Made by a program: the position numbers and the translations under genes. The notes under the pieces were generated by a model. The model worked only from the letters and a program-made list of their open reading frames with translations, was not told where the DNA came from and made no database searches. This document shows positions 55,420 through 64,000 of a stretch of 64,000 nucleotides of DNA, one piece after another; the stretch's first letter is position 1, and each line of letters starts with the position of its first letter. This DNA comes from JAJPKK01 sp963787675. Lineage in GTDB: Bacteria > Pseudomonadota > Alphaproteobacteria > Rhizobiales > Xanthobacteraceae. Where the stretch lies: the NCBI GenBank assembly GCA_963787675.1, contig CAWBDV010000004.1, positions 1 through 64,000 on the forward strand. The letters are read 5' to 3'.

Positions 55420-57693
55420 TCAACTCGGGCCAGCCGCCAGCAAATTCAAGACTTCGCGTATGCGGCGTTGCCCATCGGCACTGAGCTTCTTGCCGGTCGC
55501 TGCGACGGCTTCCTGAAGCAGGTCGGCAAGAGCGCGACGCTCCGCGGCATCCTCTGGCAGCAGCTGCGGCAGTGCCTCCATCGCGGCGCGTTCGTCCACG
55601 GCCAGGATTGCCCACTGCTCGCGCACGGCAGCCTTGAACGCAGCCGGCGAGACTTCTGGGTGCGCCAGGAGCAGCTTGCGCAGGGCCTCAAAGGTGCTTT
55701 TGTCGATGCGGTGCTGGGCCTTGCCGATATAGACCACCACCCGTGCCGCAGCATCGAACACGTTGCCCTCGGCGATCCGTCCCTTCAAACGACGTTTTTC
55801 GTTCTCGGCTGCCGCCAGGACGGAGGGATGCAGCCCAGGCCGCGGTCGGGGCGGACGATCATCTTGAGAGATTCCGCAGGCCGCCTGAATCAAGGGCGAA
55901 CCGTATACCGCGTGAAAGGTGCGCTCGACCAGGTCATCCCGCACGTCACGGAAGAGATTGAGCCCGTCTACCATCGTTTCCGAAAGTCGCTGCTGCATCG
56001 CGATGAAGGGATTGTCGGCCGCGGCGGCGGCGCGGTTCGCCCGAGCGTACTCGGCGAGCGGCGCAACGGCTCGCATCATCGGATTCCTGTCGGATGGGAG
56101 CGAATAGCCGAGCCGCAAAGGGTTCAGCTCAAGCGCCGCGCGCGCTTGCTGCGGGCCGCTCATCATCTTGATCCAGGGCTGCAGGAAGGTCTGATAGAGG
56201 GCGTTGTTGAGGTCTGAAACGCGCGCGACAGCTGCGAACTCGCGCTCGTCCTCCAGCGAGTTGCATCCCAGCGCGCGGATGTCGTCGAGACCGCGTTCCT
56301 CGATCGACAGATCGAAAGCGCCGGCCTCTCCGTCGCGAGACGCTTCGCTGCCCGGCTTCTCGGTGATCACGATTTCGTAGAGCCCCGGCGGCATCGTCTC
56401 GATGAGCTCTATGTTGTTGATGAACTCGGCATGATCCTTTGCGGCCACCTTGGTGCCGACGAAAATCGCCAAATGGCCGGCCTTGGGATCAATCGTGTAG
56501 AAGATCCTCTGGCCGCACTGCCGAATCTCGTCCACACTTTGGTAATTGTCGAGAATCCAGTCCAGGGCCTGTTGCGGCGGCGTGATATTGTCGCCGTGCG
56601 AGCAGAAGCAGACGATCGGCGTCTTGACCTCCCGGATATCGAGGCGAATGCCGTCGCTGGTAACGATCTGTCCGGTCGAGAATTTGTTGCCGATAAAGAG
56701 ATTGTCGACCATCCACTGCATCTCTTCGCCGCGCAACAGGACAAAATCGCCCCACCACTTCTCGAACTGCAGGTAACGGTTTTTCTCCTGCTCCGGGTCA
56801 GCCCAAACGTTGTATTGCTTGGTCCATAAAGTATTGGCAGGGTTGAGATTGTCAAAGTTGCCGACCAGCCAGGCGGCGTCGAAGACGCCGTTGCCAATAT
56901 CGCTCATCATGCGATCGAGCCAGGTTCCGCCGAACCAGCCCCCCATATAGCGCATGGCGTTCTTGCCGCGGATGCCGGCCCAGTAAGAGAGGGGCGCGCC
57001 CGCGATCACCATCGGCCCGACCACATCGGGGCGCATGCAAGCGGCCATCATCGCGTGCCAGCCGGCCTGGCAGTTGCCAAACACCAAGGGCTTGCCGAGA
57101 GCGTCGGGGTGCAGCTCAGCGACCTTCTCGAGGAAGATGGTATGCGCGCGCGCGACGTCCTCAATGCGCTGCCCCTCCACGGGTAAAGCCGTAAAGCCCG
57201 CGAAGTAGACAGGATGCCCGGCCTTGAAGGCGTCGCCGATCTCGCTCAAGTGCTTCAAGCCACCAATCCCTGGCCCCTGCCCGGCACGCGGATCGATGAC
57301 AAAAACGGGGCGCTTGCGGTCGTCGATCTCGGCGCCCTCCGGCGGAATGATGCGCAGCAGCGAGTAGTTGACCGGATGGCGCAATTCGTCGCCGCGCATC
57401 ACCAGCTCGCTGTCGTAGATCAGGACCGAAGCTACCCCATGCGCCAACATGTTCTCACGCTGATTGCCGCGTTGGCGCAGGATGTCCAAAAACAGAAACG
57501 ACCTCTGCCAGAAGTCGCGCGCGTACTCATTGAAGGCGGTTGACGGCACCGACCTCTGCCAGAACTCGCGCAGATGCGCGCTCTCATTCAAGGCCGTTGG
57601 CGCCAGTTCGCTGATCCGGCCCGACAATTCCTCGATCACTCTGGGTGGCGTCGGGTCTTGGACCGGAATTGCGGCAGGAAGGGCTTGCGGCAT
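55420..57693 (-). CDS. DUF3141 alpha/beta-hydrolase (PHA synthase-like)
   Basis: 757 residues. The hydrolase core has VFVIDPRAGQGPGIGG, the nucleophile elbow FGNCQAGWHAMM with Cys as in PHA synthases, PIVCFCSHGDNITPP with the aspartate and DPKAGHLAIFVG with the histidine. The C-terminal third (helical, about 560-757) is family-specific. Residues 33-48 and 52-65 are near-repeats (TALNE..REFWQRS / TAFNE..RDFWQRS), from a 51-base tandem duplication at 57500-57600. Polyester or acyl chemistry is inferred by similarity only. Confidence 0.92.
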   Translation of the reverse strand: MPQALPAAIPVQDPTPPRVIEELSGRISELAPTALNESAHLREFWQRSVPSTAFNEYARDFWQRSFLFLDILRQRGNQRENMLAHGVASVLIYDSELVMRGDELRHPVNYSLLRIIPPEGAEIDDRKRPVFVIDPRAGQGPGIGGLKHLSEIGDAFKAGHPVYFAGFTALPVEGQRIEDVARAHTIFLEKVAELHPDALGKPLVFGNCQAGWHAMMAACMRPDVVGPMVIAGAPLSYWAGIRGKNAMRYMGGWFGGTWLDRMMSDIGNGVFDAAWLVGNFDNLNPANTLWTKQYNVWADPEQEKNRYLQFEKWWGDFVLLRGEEMQWMVDNLFIGNKFSTGQIVTSDGIRLDIREVKTPIVCFCSHGDNITPPQQALDWILDNYQSVDEIRQCGQRIFYTIDPKAGHLAIFVGTKVAAKDHAEFINNIELIETMPPGLYEIVITEKPGSEASRDGEAGAFDLSIEERGLDDIRALGCNSLEDEREFAAVARVSDLNNALYQTFLQPWIKMMSGPQQARAALELNPLRLGYSLPSDRNPMMRAVAPLAEYARANRAAAAADNPFIAMQQRLSETMVDGLNLFRDVRDDLVERTFHAVYGSPLIQAACGISQDDRPPRPRPGLHPSVLAAAENEKRRLKGRIAEGNVFDAAARVVVYIGKAQHRIDKSTFEALRKLLLAHPEVSPAAFKAAVREQWAILAVDERAAMEALPQLLPEDAAERRALADLLQEAVAATGKKLSADGQRRIREVLNLLAAGPS

Positions 57694-57987
57694 TGCGTCC
57701 TCCGTCTAGTTGCACGCCGGGCATGCCAAACCCGGCAAGGCTCATTGGGATGTGCCACGAAGCAGCTTTGTCCGCCGAGGCAGCTGCAAAACGTGGCCTC
57801 ATTCCGCTGCGAACCTTCAAAAACCTCCATATACCTATGTGCCCATGAGCCACCGTCCCTTGATTAAGATCAATGGATCGCCTGGACTCATCTGGCATTT
57901 CTTTTTTCCAGCCATGCGCTCGGTCCAATATGCAAGGCATCGTCGCATTAAGGACGCCGGATAATTCGCATCGGACAGGAGAATGTC

Positions 57988-59208
57988 GTGCCAACACATC
58001 CTGTATTGTCGCGTCAGCTGAATTCGCTCCAGCAGAAGATTGCGATGACACAAGAGCCGCATCGAGAAGTGTCATCCGCAGTTGAGACGAGCACTGCTGC
58101 GGCAGCTCAGAGCGGTGGGACAATTGGTCGAGCTCAAAAACTGAAACTGCGTTTCTCAAGCTCCGCTGTGCTGGCCGTTCTGATTTGCGTTGTCACGCCA
58201 GCTTCGGACGGAGGCCTCTTAGTCGGCCGGGCGTACGCTCAGTCGAAGGAGCAAAACCCTCTCGAAAAAGCCCGCACCTCGTTAGAAACGCTCATAAATC
58301 GTTTGCGCGGCCGCGATATGCCGGAGGGAATCGTAAAATCGAACGGGCGGCTCGAAGCCACCGAGGTCGACGTTGCCGCTAAATATCCTGGCCGGTTGGC
58401 GACCTTGACCGTGAATGAAGGCGATGAGGTCACGGCCGGACAGGTCGTCGGCACCATCTCTTCGCCGGAAACACAGGCTCAGTTGCGTGGGGCCCAGGCC
58501 CAAGTGCTGAAGGCCAAACAGGCTTCGGCGGAAGCTGTCGCGCTGATTGCCCAGCGGAAAAGCGAATTGGACACCGCCAGGGTCGATTACGAGCGTGGAA
58601 GGAATCTGATCCAGAGCGGGTTCATTACGCAGCAACTGTTAGAGCAGCGGCGCAACCGGCTCGACTCGGCGGAGGCGCTTTATGTTGCCGCGAACGCCCA
58701 GCGTGATCAGGCCGAATCTCAGATCAAGGCTTCCGAGGCTGACGTGGAACGACTGCAATCAATTCTGGTGGACCTGGTGCTCGTTTCGCCGAGGAGCGGA
58801 CGCGTCCAATACCGGCTCGCTCGCGCGGGTGAGGTGGTCAGCCCAGGACAACGCATTCTGACGATCCTCGATCTAAACGACGTCTATATGACCATTTATC
58901 TGCCGGCGGACCAAGCCGGCAAGCTCAGCCTCGGCGATGAGGCCCGCACGATTCTTGATCCGGTTCCCCAATACGTGTTCCCCAATACGATCAGCTTCGT
59001 GGCGACTGAGGCCCAGTTCACGCCAAAGAGCGTAGAGACCGCCGAGGAGCGGCAGAAGCTCATGTTCCGAGTCAAGCTCCAGGCCGATCCTAAAGTTCTG
59101 AGCAAGTATCACCGGCAGGTCAAGACAGGCGTCCGCGGCCTCGCCTTCATGCGCACCGACCCCAGCGTCGCTTGGCCGGACGAGCTTGCGGTGAAACTTC
59201 CGCAATGA
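57988..59208 (+). CDS. HlyD-family adaptor of an RbbA-type exporter (YhiI-like)
   Basis: 406 residues. GTG start 57988 with AGGAGA five bases before. A membrane helix at about 55-75 precedes RLEATEVDVAAKYPGRLATLTVNEGDEV, the first lipoyl half, a coiled coil (about 165-255), LVSPRSGRVQYRLA and the barrel. Overlaps the next gene by four bases. Forms a three-gene exporter with the two genes downstream. The 294 bases before it show no gene and are divergent with the DUF3141 gene. Confidence 0.92.
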   Translation: MPTHPVLSRQLNSLQQKIAMTQEPHREVSSAVETSTAAAAQSGGTIGRAQKLKLRFSSSAVLAVLICVVTPASDGGLLVGRAYAQSKEQNPLEKARTSLETLINRLRGRDMPEGIVKSNGRLEATEVDVAAKYPGRLATLTVNEGDEVTAGQVVGTISSPETQAQLRGAQAQVLKAKQASAEAVALIAQRKSELDTARVDYERGRNLIQSGFITQQLLEQRRNRLDSAEALYVAANAQRDQAESQIKASEADVERLQSILVDLVLVSPRSGRVQYRLARAGEVVSPGQRILTILDLNDVYMTIYLPADQAGKLSLGDEARTILDPVPQYVFPNTISFVATEAQFTPKSVETAEERQKLMFRVKLQADPKVLSKYHRQVKTGVRGLAFMRTDPSVAWPDELAVKLPQ

Positions 59209-62036
59209 GCAAGGCCATCATCGCAAGCGTCGAGCGCGTCACGCACCGCTACGGAAAGACGCTCGCGCTCGACGACCTCACCCTCGATATTCCCGCCCAG
59301 TGCATGGCGGGATTGATCGGGCCCGACGGCGTCGGCAAGTCCACCTTGCTCGCCCTCATCGCTGGGGTGCGCAAGATTCAAACCGGCAAAGTCATGGCGC
59401 TCAGCGGTGACATGGCCGACGAGCGCCATCGCAGAGCGAGTTACGGCGGCATCGCCTACATGCCGCAGGGGCTTGGCCGCAATCTCTATCCAACGCTCAG
59501 CGTGTTCGACAACATCGACTTCTTCGGTCGCCTGTTCGGCCAGGGCGCGGCCGAGCGGCGCTCGCGCATCGACGAACTTCTGAAAGCCACGGGACTCGAC
59601 CCGTTTGGAGATCGGCCATGTGGAAAGCTCTCGGGCGGCATGAAGCAGAAAGTCAGCCTCTGCTGCTCGCTGATGCACGATCCCGATCTCCTTATTCTCG
59701 ATGAGCCCACCACGGGCGTCGATCCGCTCTCACGGCGGCAGTTCTGGGAGCTGATCAATTCGATCCGGGCGCGTCGGCCGCAGATGAGCGTGATTGTCGC
59801 AACCGCGTACATGGACGAGGCGAGCCGGTTCGATTGGCTTGCCGGGATGGATGACGGCAAGGTCATCGCGCAGGACGCGCCGAAAGAGATCCTTGCCAAA
59901 GCGAACAAGACCAACCTCGACGACGCTTTCATTGCGCTCCTTCCGCCGGAAAAGCGCAGCCAGCACCAGGAAGTCATCGTGCGGCCGCGCGCCGAGAGCG
60001 ATGACAAGACGCCGGCGATCGAGACGGACGGGTTAACGCGCCGGTTCGGCAATTTCGTCGCCGTGGACCATGTGAGCGTTCGCATCGGACGTGGCGAGAT
60101 CTTCGGCTTCCTCGGCTCCAATGGCTGCGGAAAAACAACGACCATGAAAATGATGACCGGCCTCCTGCCGGTCACCGAAGGCTCGGCCAAGCTGTTCGGG
60201 AAACCGATGGCAGCCGATGACATGGAGGCGCGTCAGAACGTCGGCTACATGTCGCAGGCGTTCTCGCTCTACGGCGAGCTTACCGTCCGCCAGAATCTTG
60301 ACTTGCATGCTCAGCTTTATCATTTGCCGCCAAAGGAGATCGGAGGCCGGATCAACGAGCTGCTCGAACGCTACGATTTGCAAAACGTGGCCGATGCCAA
60401 GCCGGAAAGTCTGCCGCTCGGGGTAAAGCAGCGACTGCAGCTTGCCGTGGCCGTACTCCACCGGCCGCCCATGCTCATTCTCGACGAGCCCACTTCGGGC
60501 GTCGATCCGGTCGCACGCGACCAGTTCTGGCGCACGCTGATCGACCTCTCCCGCAACGATGGAGTCACGATCTTCCTTTCGACTCATTTCATGAACGAGG
60601 CTGAACGCTGCGACCGTATTTCGCTGATGCATCAGGGGCGCGTACTTGCCGTCGGTACCCCGAAGGAGCTGGTCGAGCAGCGCGGCAGCGCTACTCTGGA
60701 GGACGCCTTCATCTCCTATCTGGAGGAAGCGGCCGGAATTGGAGAAAAAAAGAAGGTTCAAGCCGCGCAGCCCGCGGTGGCCCAAGGCGTGACGACGTCG
60801 AAGCCGGAAGAAAAAACGAAGGCCGAGCCGGCGCCGCAACCCGCGGCAGCGCCAGTCGGGACGGCAGCGAAGCCCATCCAATCGCGCGCGTCCAGGCGAT
60901 TTGATCCTGGACGGCTATGGGCCTATGCCCGGCGCGAAACGATGGAACTGTTGCGCGATCCAATCCGGCTGGCATTCGCGTTCGTCGGTCCTTTGATTCT
61001 GATGGTAGCCTTCGGTTATGGCATCACGTTCGATGTCGAAAATCTGAAATATGCGGCCTTCGACCAGGACAACACGCCCGAAAGCCACAGGCTGCTCGAG
61101 AGCTTCTCAGGCTCCCGTTATTTCTCCGAACGACCGCCGATCAGTTCTCCAGAAGAACTGGAGCAGCGGATGCGGAGCGGCGAACTGGCTCTCGTCGTTG
61201 AGATCCCGTCAGGCTTCGGCCGCGATCTTGAAAGCCTGCATCCACCCGAGGTCGGCTTCTGGATCGACGCCGCCATGCCGTTCCGCGGCGAGACGACCCA
61301 AGGATACGTAACCGGCTCGATGCTGCGCTATATGCAGAACATCGCAACCGAGCGTTTTGGCCCCAACCCCCTTTCCAATGTCTACCTTGGCAACCTCGAT
61401 ATCGAAAACCGCTTTCGCTACAATCCGGCTTTCAAGAGCGTCTTCTCCATGGTTCCGAGCGTCATTGTGATAATGCTGGTTCTGATCCCGGCGATCATGG
61501 CGACCATCGGTGTGGTGCGCGAGAAGGAAACCGGCTCGATCTCCAATTTTCGGTCCACGCCCATCAGCAAATCCGAATTCCTTCTGGGCAAGCAGTTCCC
61601 CTATGTCATCGTCGGGATGGTGATGTTCATCATCCTGGTAATTGAGGCGCTTGTCGTTTTCCAGGTGCCAGTCAAGGGATCGTTCGGAGCCCTCGCAATC
61701 GGAGCTTTGCTCTATGTTTTCTCCACGTGCAGTTTCGGACAACTCGTCTCGACCTTCACCCAGACCCAGGTGGCGGCGGTCTTCGCCACCACGGTCATCG
61801 CCATCATTCCCACGGTGAACTTTTCAGGCCTGCTCGTGCCTGTCTCCTCTCTCACCGGCCAGGGAAGGCTGATCGGCCTGATGTTTCCAGCAGCTTGGTT
61901 CCAGCCGATCAGTGTCGGTACCTTTACCAAAGGGCTGGGCTTTTCTGATCTCTGGATCAATGCGCTTGTTCTTGTGATCTTCACGGCCGCCTACTTCACT
62001 GCCTCTCATCGATTTCTGCAGAAGCAGGAGAGCTGA
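59205..62036 (+). CDS. RbbA/YhiH-type fused ABC transporter: two ATPase domains plus ABC-2 membrane domain
   Basis: 943 residues from ATG 59205. First ATPase about 5-240 (GPDGVGKST, in place of G-x4-GK[ST] consensus; LSGGMKQK; LILDEPTTGVDP). Second ATPase about 275-510 (GSNGCGKTT, LPLGVKQRLQLA as a degenerate signature, LILDEPTSGVDP). A linker rich in A, P and K (about 515-565) leads to an ABC-2 membrane domain with six helices at about 590-943. In E. coli the orthologue is reported to associate with ribosomes, but the operon argues for export. Confidence 0.94.
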   Translation: MSKAIIASVERVTHRYGKTLALDDLTLDIPAQCMAGLIGPDGVGKSTLLALIAGVRKIQTGKVMALSGDMADERHRRASYGGIAYMPQGLGRNLYPTLSVFDNIDFFGRLFGQGAAERRSRIDELLKATGLDPFGDRPCGKLSGGMKQKVSLCCSLMHDPDLLILDEPTTGVDPLSRRQFWELINSIRARRPQMSVIVATAYMDEASRFDWLAGMDDGKVIAQDAPKEILAKANKTNLDDAFIALLPPEKRSQHQEVIVRPRAESDDKTPAIETDGLTRRFGNFVAVDHVSVRIGRGEIFGFLGSNGCGKTTTMKMMTGLLPVTEGSAKLFGKPMAADDMEARQNVGYMSQAFSLYGELTVRQNLDLHAQLYHLPPKEIGGRINELLERYDLQNVADAKPESLPLGVKQRLQLAVAVLHRPPMLILDEPTSGVDPVARDQFWRTLIDLSRNDGVTIFLSTHFMNEAERCDRISLMHQGRVLAVGTPKELVEQRGSATLEDAFISYLEEAAGIGEKKKVQAAQPAVAQGVTTSKPEEKTKAEPAPQPAAAPVGTAAKPIQSRASRRFDPGRLWAYARRETMELLRDPIRLAFAFVGPLILMVAFGYGITFDVENLKYAAFDQDNTPESHRLLESFSGSRYFSERPPISSPEELEQRMRSGELALVVEIPSGFGRDLESLHPPEVGFWIDAAMPFRGETTQGYVTGSMLRYMQNIATERFGPNPLSNVYLGNLDIENRFRYNPAFKSVFSMVPSVIVIMLVLIPAIMATIGVVREKETGSISNFRSTPISKSEFLLGKQFPYVIVGMVMFIILVIEALVVFQVPVKGSFGALAIGALLYVFSTCSFGQLVSTFTQTQVAAVFATTVIAIIPTVNFSGLLVPVSSLTGQGRLIGLMFPAAWFQPISVGTFTKGLGFSDLWINALVLVIFTAAYFTASHRFLQKQES

Positions 62037-62037
62037 G

Positions 62038-63261
62038 ATGTCCGTGGCAAGCCAAGCGTCAGGCGCACCGGAACAGGTAACGGCTCAAGCCGCGGCGAAG
62101 TCGAAGCGACCAAGAAGCAGTCGGTTCACCAAGCTGCGACTGCATGTGGCCAATATCTACCGGCTGATGATCAAGGAGTTGCGTGGCATCCGCTCCGACC
62201 CGATCATGCTGGCGCTTGTCGCCTATTCCTTCACAGTTGCGATCTACGCCGCTGCCACCGGCGCCTCGACTGAAGCGACCAATCTTTCGGTTGGAATCGT
62301 CGATGAAGATCATTCCGATCTGTCGCGCCAGATTGCGGATGGCCTCACGCCGCCGACGTTCCAGCCGGCTGTGCAGATCACGGTGGGGGAAATCAACTCA
62401 TCGATGAACTCGCAACGTTTTCTTTTCGTGATTGAGATTCCTCCGAAGTTCCAGGAGGACATTCTCGCCGGTCGGCAGACCTCTGCTCAAATCAATGTCG
62501 ATGCGACCGCCTCCGCTCAGGCGTTCAATGGGATGACGTACATCCAGAACGTCATCCAAAACTACGTGGTCGCGTTCGTCAGCGGACGTGAAGGATTGCC
62601 CGGCGTACCGGTAAACGTCGTTACGCGAGCAAAGTTCAATCCAAATTTCAAGTCGAGTTGGTTCAGCTCGGTTATGCAAATCGTCAGCAATCTCACGATG
62701 ATCACCGTGATTCTTACCGGTGCTGCGCTCATTCGCGAGCGCGAGCAGGGTACAGTCGAGCATCTCCTTGTGATGCCTGTAGTTCCCCCCGAGATCATGC
62801 TCGCAAAGATCCTGGCCAATGGCATTGTCATTCTGATTGCCACGGCATTATCGCTGGCGTTTGTTGTCGAGTGGTGGCTGCAGGTACCGATCGCCGGATC
62901 GCGTCTACTTTTCCTGGGCGGCGCGTGCTTTTACGTGTTCACGGTCGCAGCGCTTGGCATTGCTCTTGGTACCGTCGCGTCCACGATGGGCCAGTTCGGT
63001 CTGCTGTCAATCCCGGTGCTGCTGGTGATGATGCTGCTTTCCGGCAGCACCACGCCCTTGGAGAGCATGCCGGTCTGGCTGCAGTACCTCATGAAGGTGA
63101 TCAGCCCGACGCCGCATTTTGTGATCTTCGCTCAGGATGTGCTTTATCGCGGGGCGGATCTTCCTATTGTCTGGCCAGAGATGCTTGCGACGGCCGTTAT
63201 CGGGAGCGTCTATTTCGGTTACGCTCTGTACCGCTTCCGCCGCGTCATTTTCGGCAGCTGA
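62038..63261 (+). CDS. ABC-2 type permease (YhhJ-like)
   Basis: 407 residues. One helix near 60-80 (MLALVAYSFTVAIYAAATGAS), an extracytoplasmic domain (about 85-225), then five helices; REREQGTVEHLLVMPVVPPEIMLAK is the ABC-2 loop. It completes the YhiI-RbbA-YhhJ set. The start is one base after the RbbA-like stop. Confidence 0.93.
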   Translation: MSVASQASGAPEQVTAQAAAKSKRPRSSRFTKLRLHVANIYRLMIKELRGIRSDPIMLALVAYSFTVAIYAAATGASTEATNLSVGIVDEDHSDLSRQIADGLTPPTFQPAVQITVGEINSSMNSQRFLFVIEIPPKFQEDILAGRQTSAQINVDATASAQAFNGMTYIQNVIQNYVVAFVSGREGLPGVPVNVVTRAKFNPNFKSSWFSSVMQIVSNLTMITVILTGAALIREREQGTVEHLLVMPVVPPEIMLAKILANGIVILIATALSLAFVVEWWLQVPIAGSRLLFLGGACFYVFTVAALGIALGTVASTMGQFGLLSIPVLLVMMLLSGSTTPLESMPVWLQYLMKVISPTPHFVIFAQDVLYRGADLPIVWPEMLATAVIGSVYFGYALYRFRRVIFGS

Positions 63262-63372
63262 GCTCCGTGCAGTGGTCAATGGATTTCCTGCTTCAATCAG
63301 TGAAGAGCCGCCTTGCCACATATCCGTCAGCGCGTCGGCGGATCACAGAGACGCCGGCGCCGCCCGTCGGGA

Positions 63373-64000
63373 TTATTCGGCGGCGACCTGCAGGTCGTCG
63401 AGGAAGGGCACGACTTCGACCGGGTGCCCGCTGCGCGCGATGACCACGCGGCCCGGCGGGACCGGGGTCCACCGCTTGCGGTCGTGGTCGAGCGGCTCGG
63501 AGACGATCACCGCGTCGCCACCGGACGCGTGGTAGTAGAGCGTGTTCGCCTTCTCGTTCACCGAGTAGCGGAACGCGTAAAGGTTGCGGCCGTCGGCGAG
63601 CGCTGCAGTGAAGCGCAGCGGCTCGTGCTCTTCGTTGACGATCGCGGTCAACTCCGCGACGACACGCGACGTCGCGCCGATCGGATCGCGGTCGAGGCCG
63701 GCGCCGACGAGGGCGAGGAACACCGCCTCGGAATCGGTCGTGCCGACGCGCGAGGCGTAAAGCTCGTCCGGGATCAGCGCTTCGACCCGGCGCCGCACCC
63801 GCGACCATTGGCCGACCACGCCGTTGTGCATGAACATCCAGTTGCCGGAGGCGAACGGGTGGCAGTTCGGCCGCGTCACCGGCGTGCCGGTCGAGGCACG
63901 CACGTGGGCGAAGAAGAGGTGAGAATGGATGTGGCGGCAGAGATAGCGCAGGTTCTCGTCCGACCACGCCGGCCGCACCTCGCGGTAGAGCCCCGGCTCG
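63373..64000 (-). CDS. Class II glutamine amidotransferase, N-terminus beyond the window
   Basis: About 209 residues visible, open to the right edge. SHLFFAHVRASTGTPVTRPNCHPF, then WMFMHNGVVGQW, and GTTDSEAVFLALV are class II (Ntn) glutamine amidotransferase motifs of the YafJ/EgtC type. The catalytic N-terminal Cys would lie outside the window. It converges on the YhhJ-like gene. Confidence 0.9.
   Translation of the reverse strand, partial: EPGLYREVRPAWSDENLRYLCRHIHSHLFFAHVRASTGTPVTRPNCHPFASGNWMFMHNGVVGQWSRVRRRVEALIPDELYASRVGTTDSEAVFLALVGAGLDRDPIGATSRVVAELTAIVNEEHEPLRFTAALADGRNLYAFRYSVNEKANTLYYHASGGDAVIVSEPLDHDRKRWTPVPPGRVVIARSGHPVEVVPFLDDLQVAAE

Overview
This window is about 64 kb of high-GC alphaproteobacterial chromosome, most likely from the Hyphomicrobiales (Rhizobiales), in the broad Bradyrhizobium / Xanthobacteraceae neighbourhood. 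The evidence is a DnaG primase without zinc-ligand cysteines, the murU-addB-addA-trxA gene order, a coxBA-ctaB-ctaG-coxC-DUF983-surf1 cytochrome oxidase cluster, IalB and CreA homologues, and several families of dispersed palindromic repeats. No rRNA, tRNA, CRISPR array, integrase or transposase was recognised.

Layout. 0-4.6 kb is an accessory block: a 14-repeat WD40 protein cut by the left edge, a DUF433/DUF5615 toxin-antitoxin-like pair and an HNH endonuclease. 4.6-19.4 kb is core information processing: rpoD and dnaG, folC, trxA, addA, addB, a MurU-like nucleotidyltransferase and a polysaccharide deacetylase. 19.6-24.4 kb has a MetE-like protein followed by a four-gene operon (ABC ATPase, binding protein, permease, phosphonate dehydrogenase) that matches ptxABCD for phosphite uptake and NAD-dependent oxidation to phosphate, with a candidate Pho box upstream. 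24.4-31.1 kb is the aa3-type cytochrome c oxidase cluster. 31.6-37.9 kb has an IalB-like protein, a three-subunit molybdenum hydroxylase operon coupled to an XRE regulator, and a second, divergent FAD subunit. 38-47.4 kb holds an EmrAB-type efflux pair, two tandem Bug/TctC binding proteins, a lectin-like protein, a ThuA-like protein, a zinc ABC transporter with a His-rich microprotein, and a lipocalin-like protein. 47.4-51 kb is a tightly overlapping ABC operon containing a 2-oxoglutarate/Fe(II)-type dioxygenase gene. 51-57.7 kb is a patchwork of hypothetical genes, creA and a DUF3141 alpha/beta-hydrolase. 57.9-63.3 kb is a yhiI-rbbA-yhhJ-type exporter, and a class II glutamine amidotransferase runs off the right edge.

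Two things cut across the window. First, about ten single-base frame changes break otherwise well-conserved genes (WD40 gene x3, coxA x2, ctaG leader, ialB, DUF5615, a HEPN-like gene and a secreted hypothetical). Most behave as one-base insertions. That density, including an oxidase core subunit, points to residual sequence error, although real decay cannot be excluded gene by gene. Second, palindromic repeat elements sit between genes, and one copy of about 150 bp lies in frame inside addA, adding about 50 residues between the helicase and nuclease domains.
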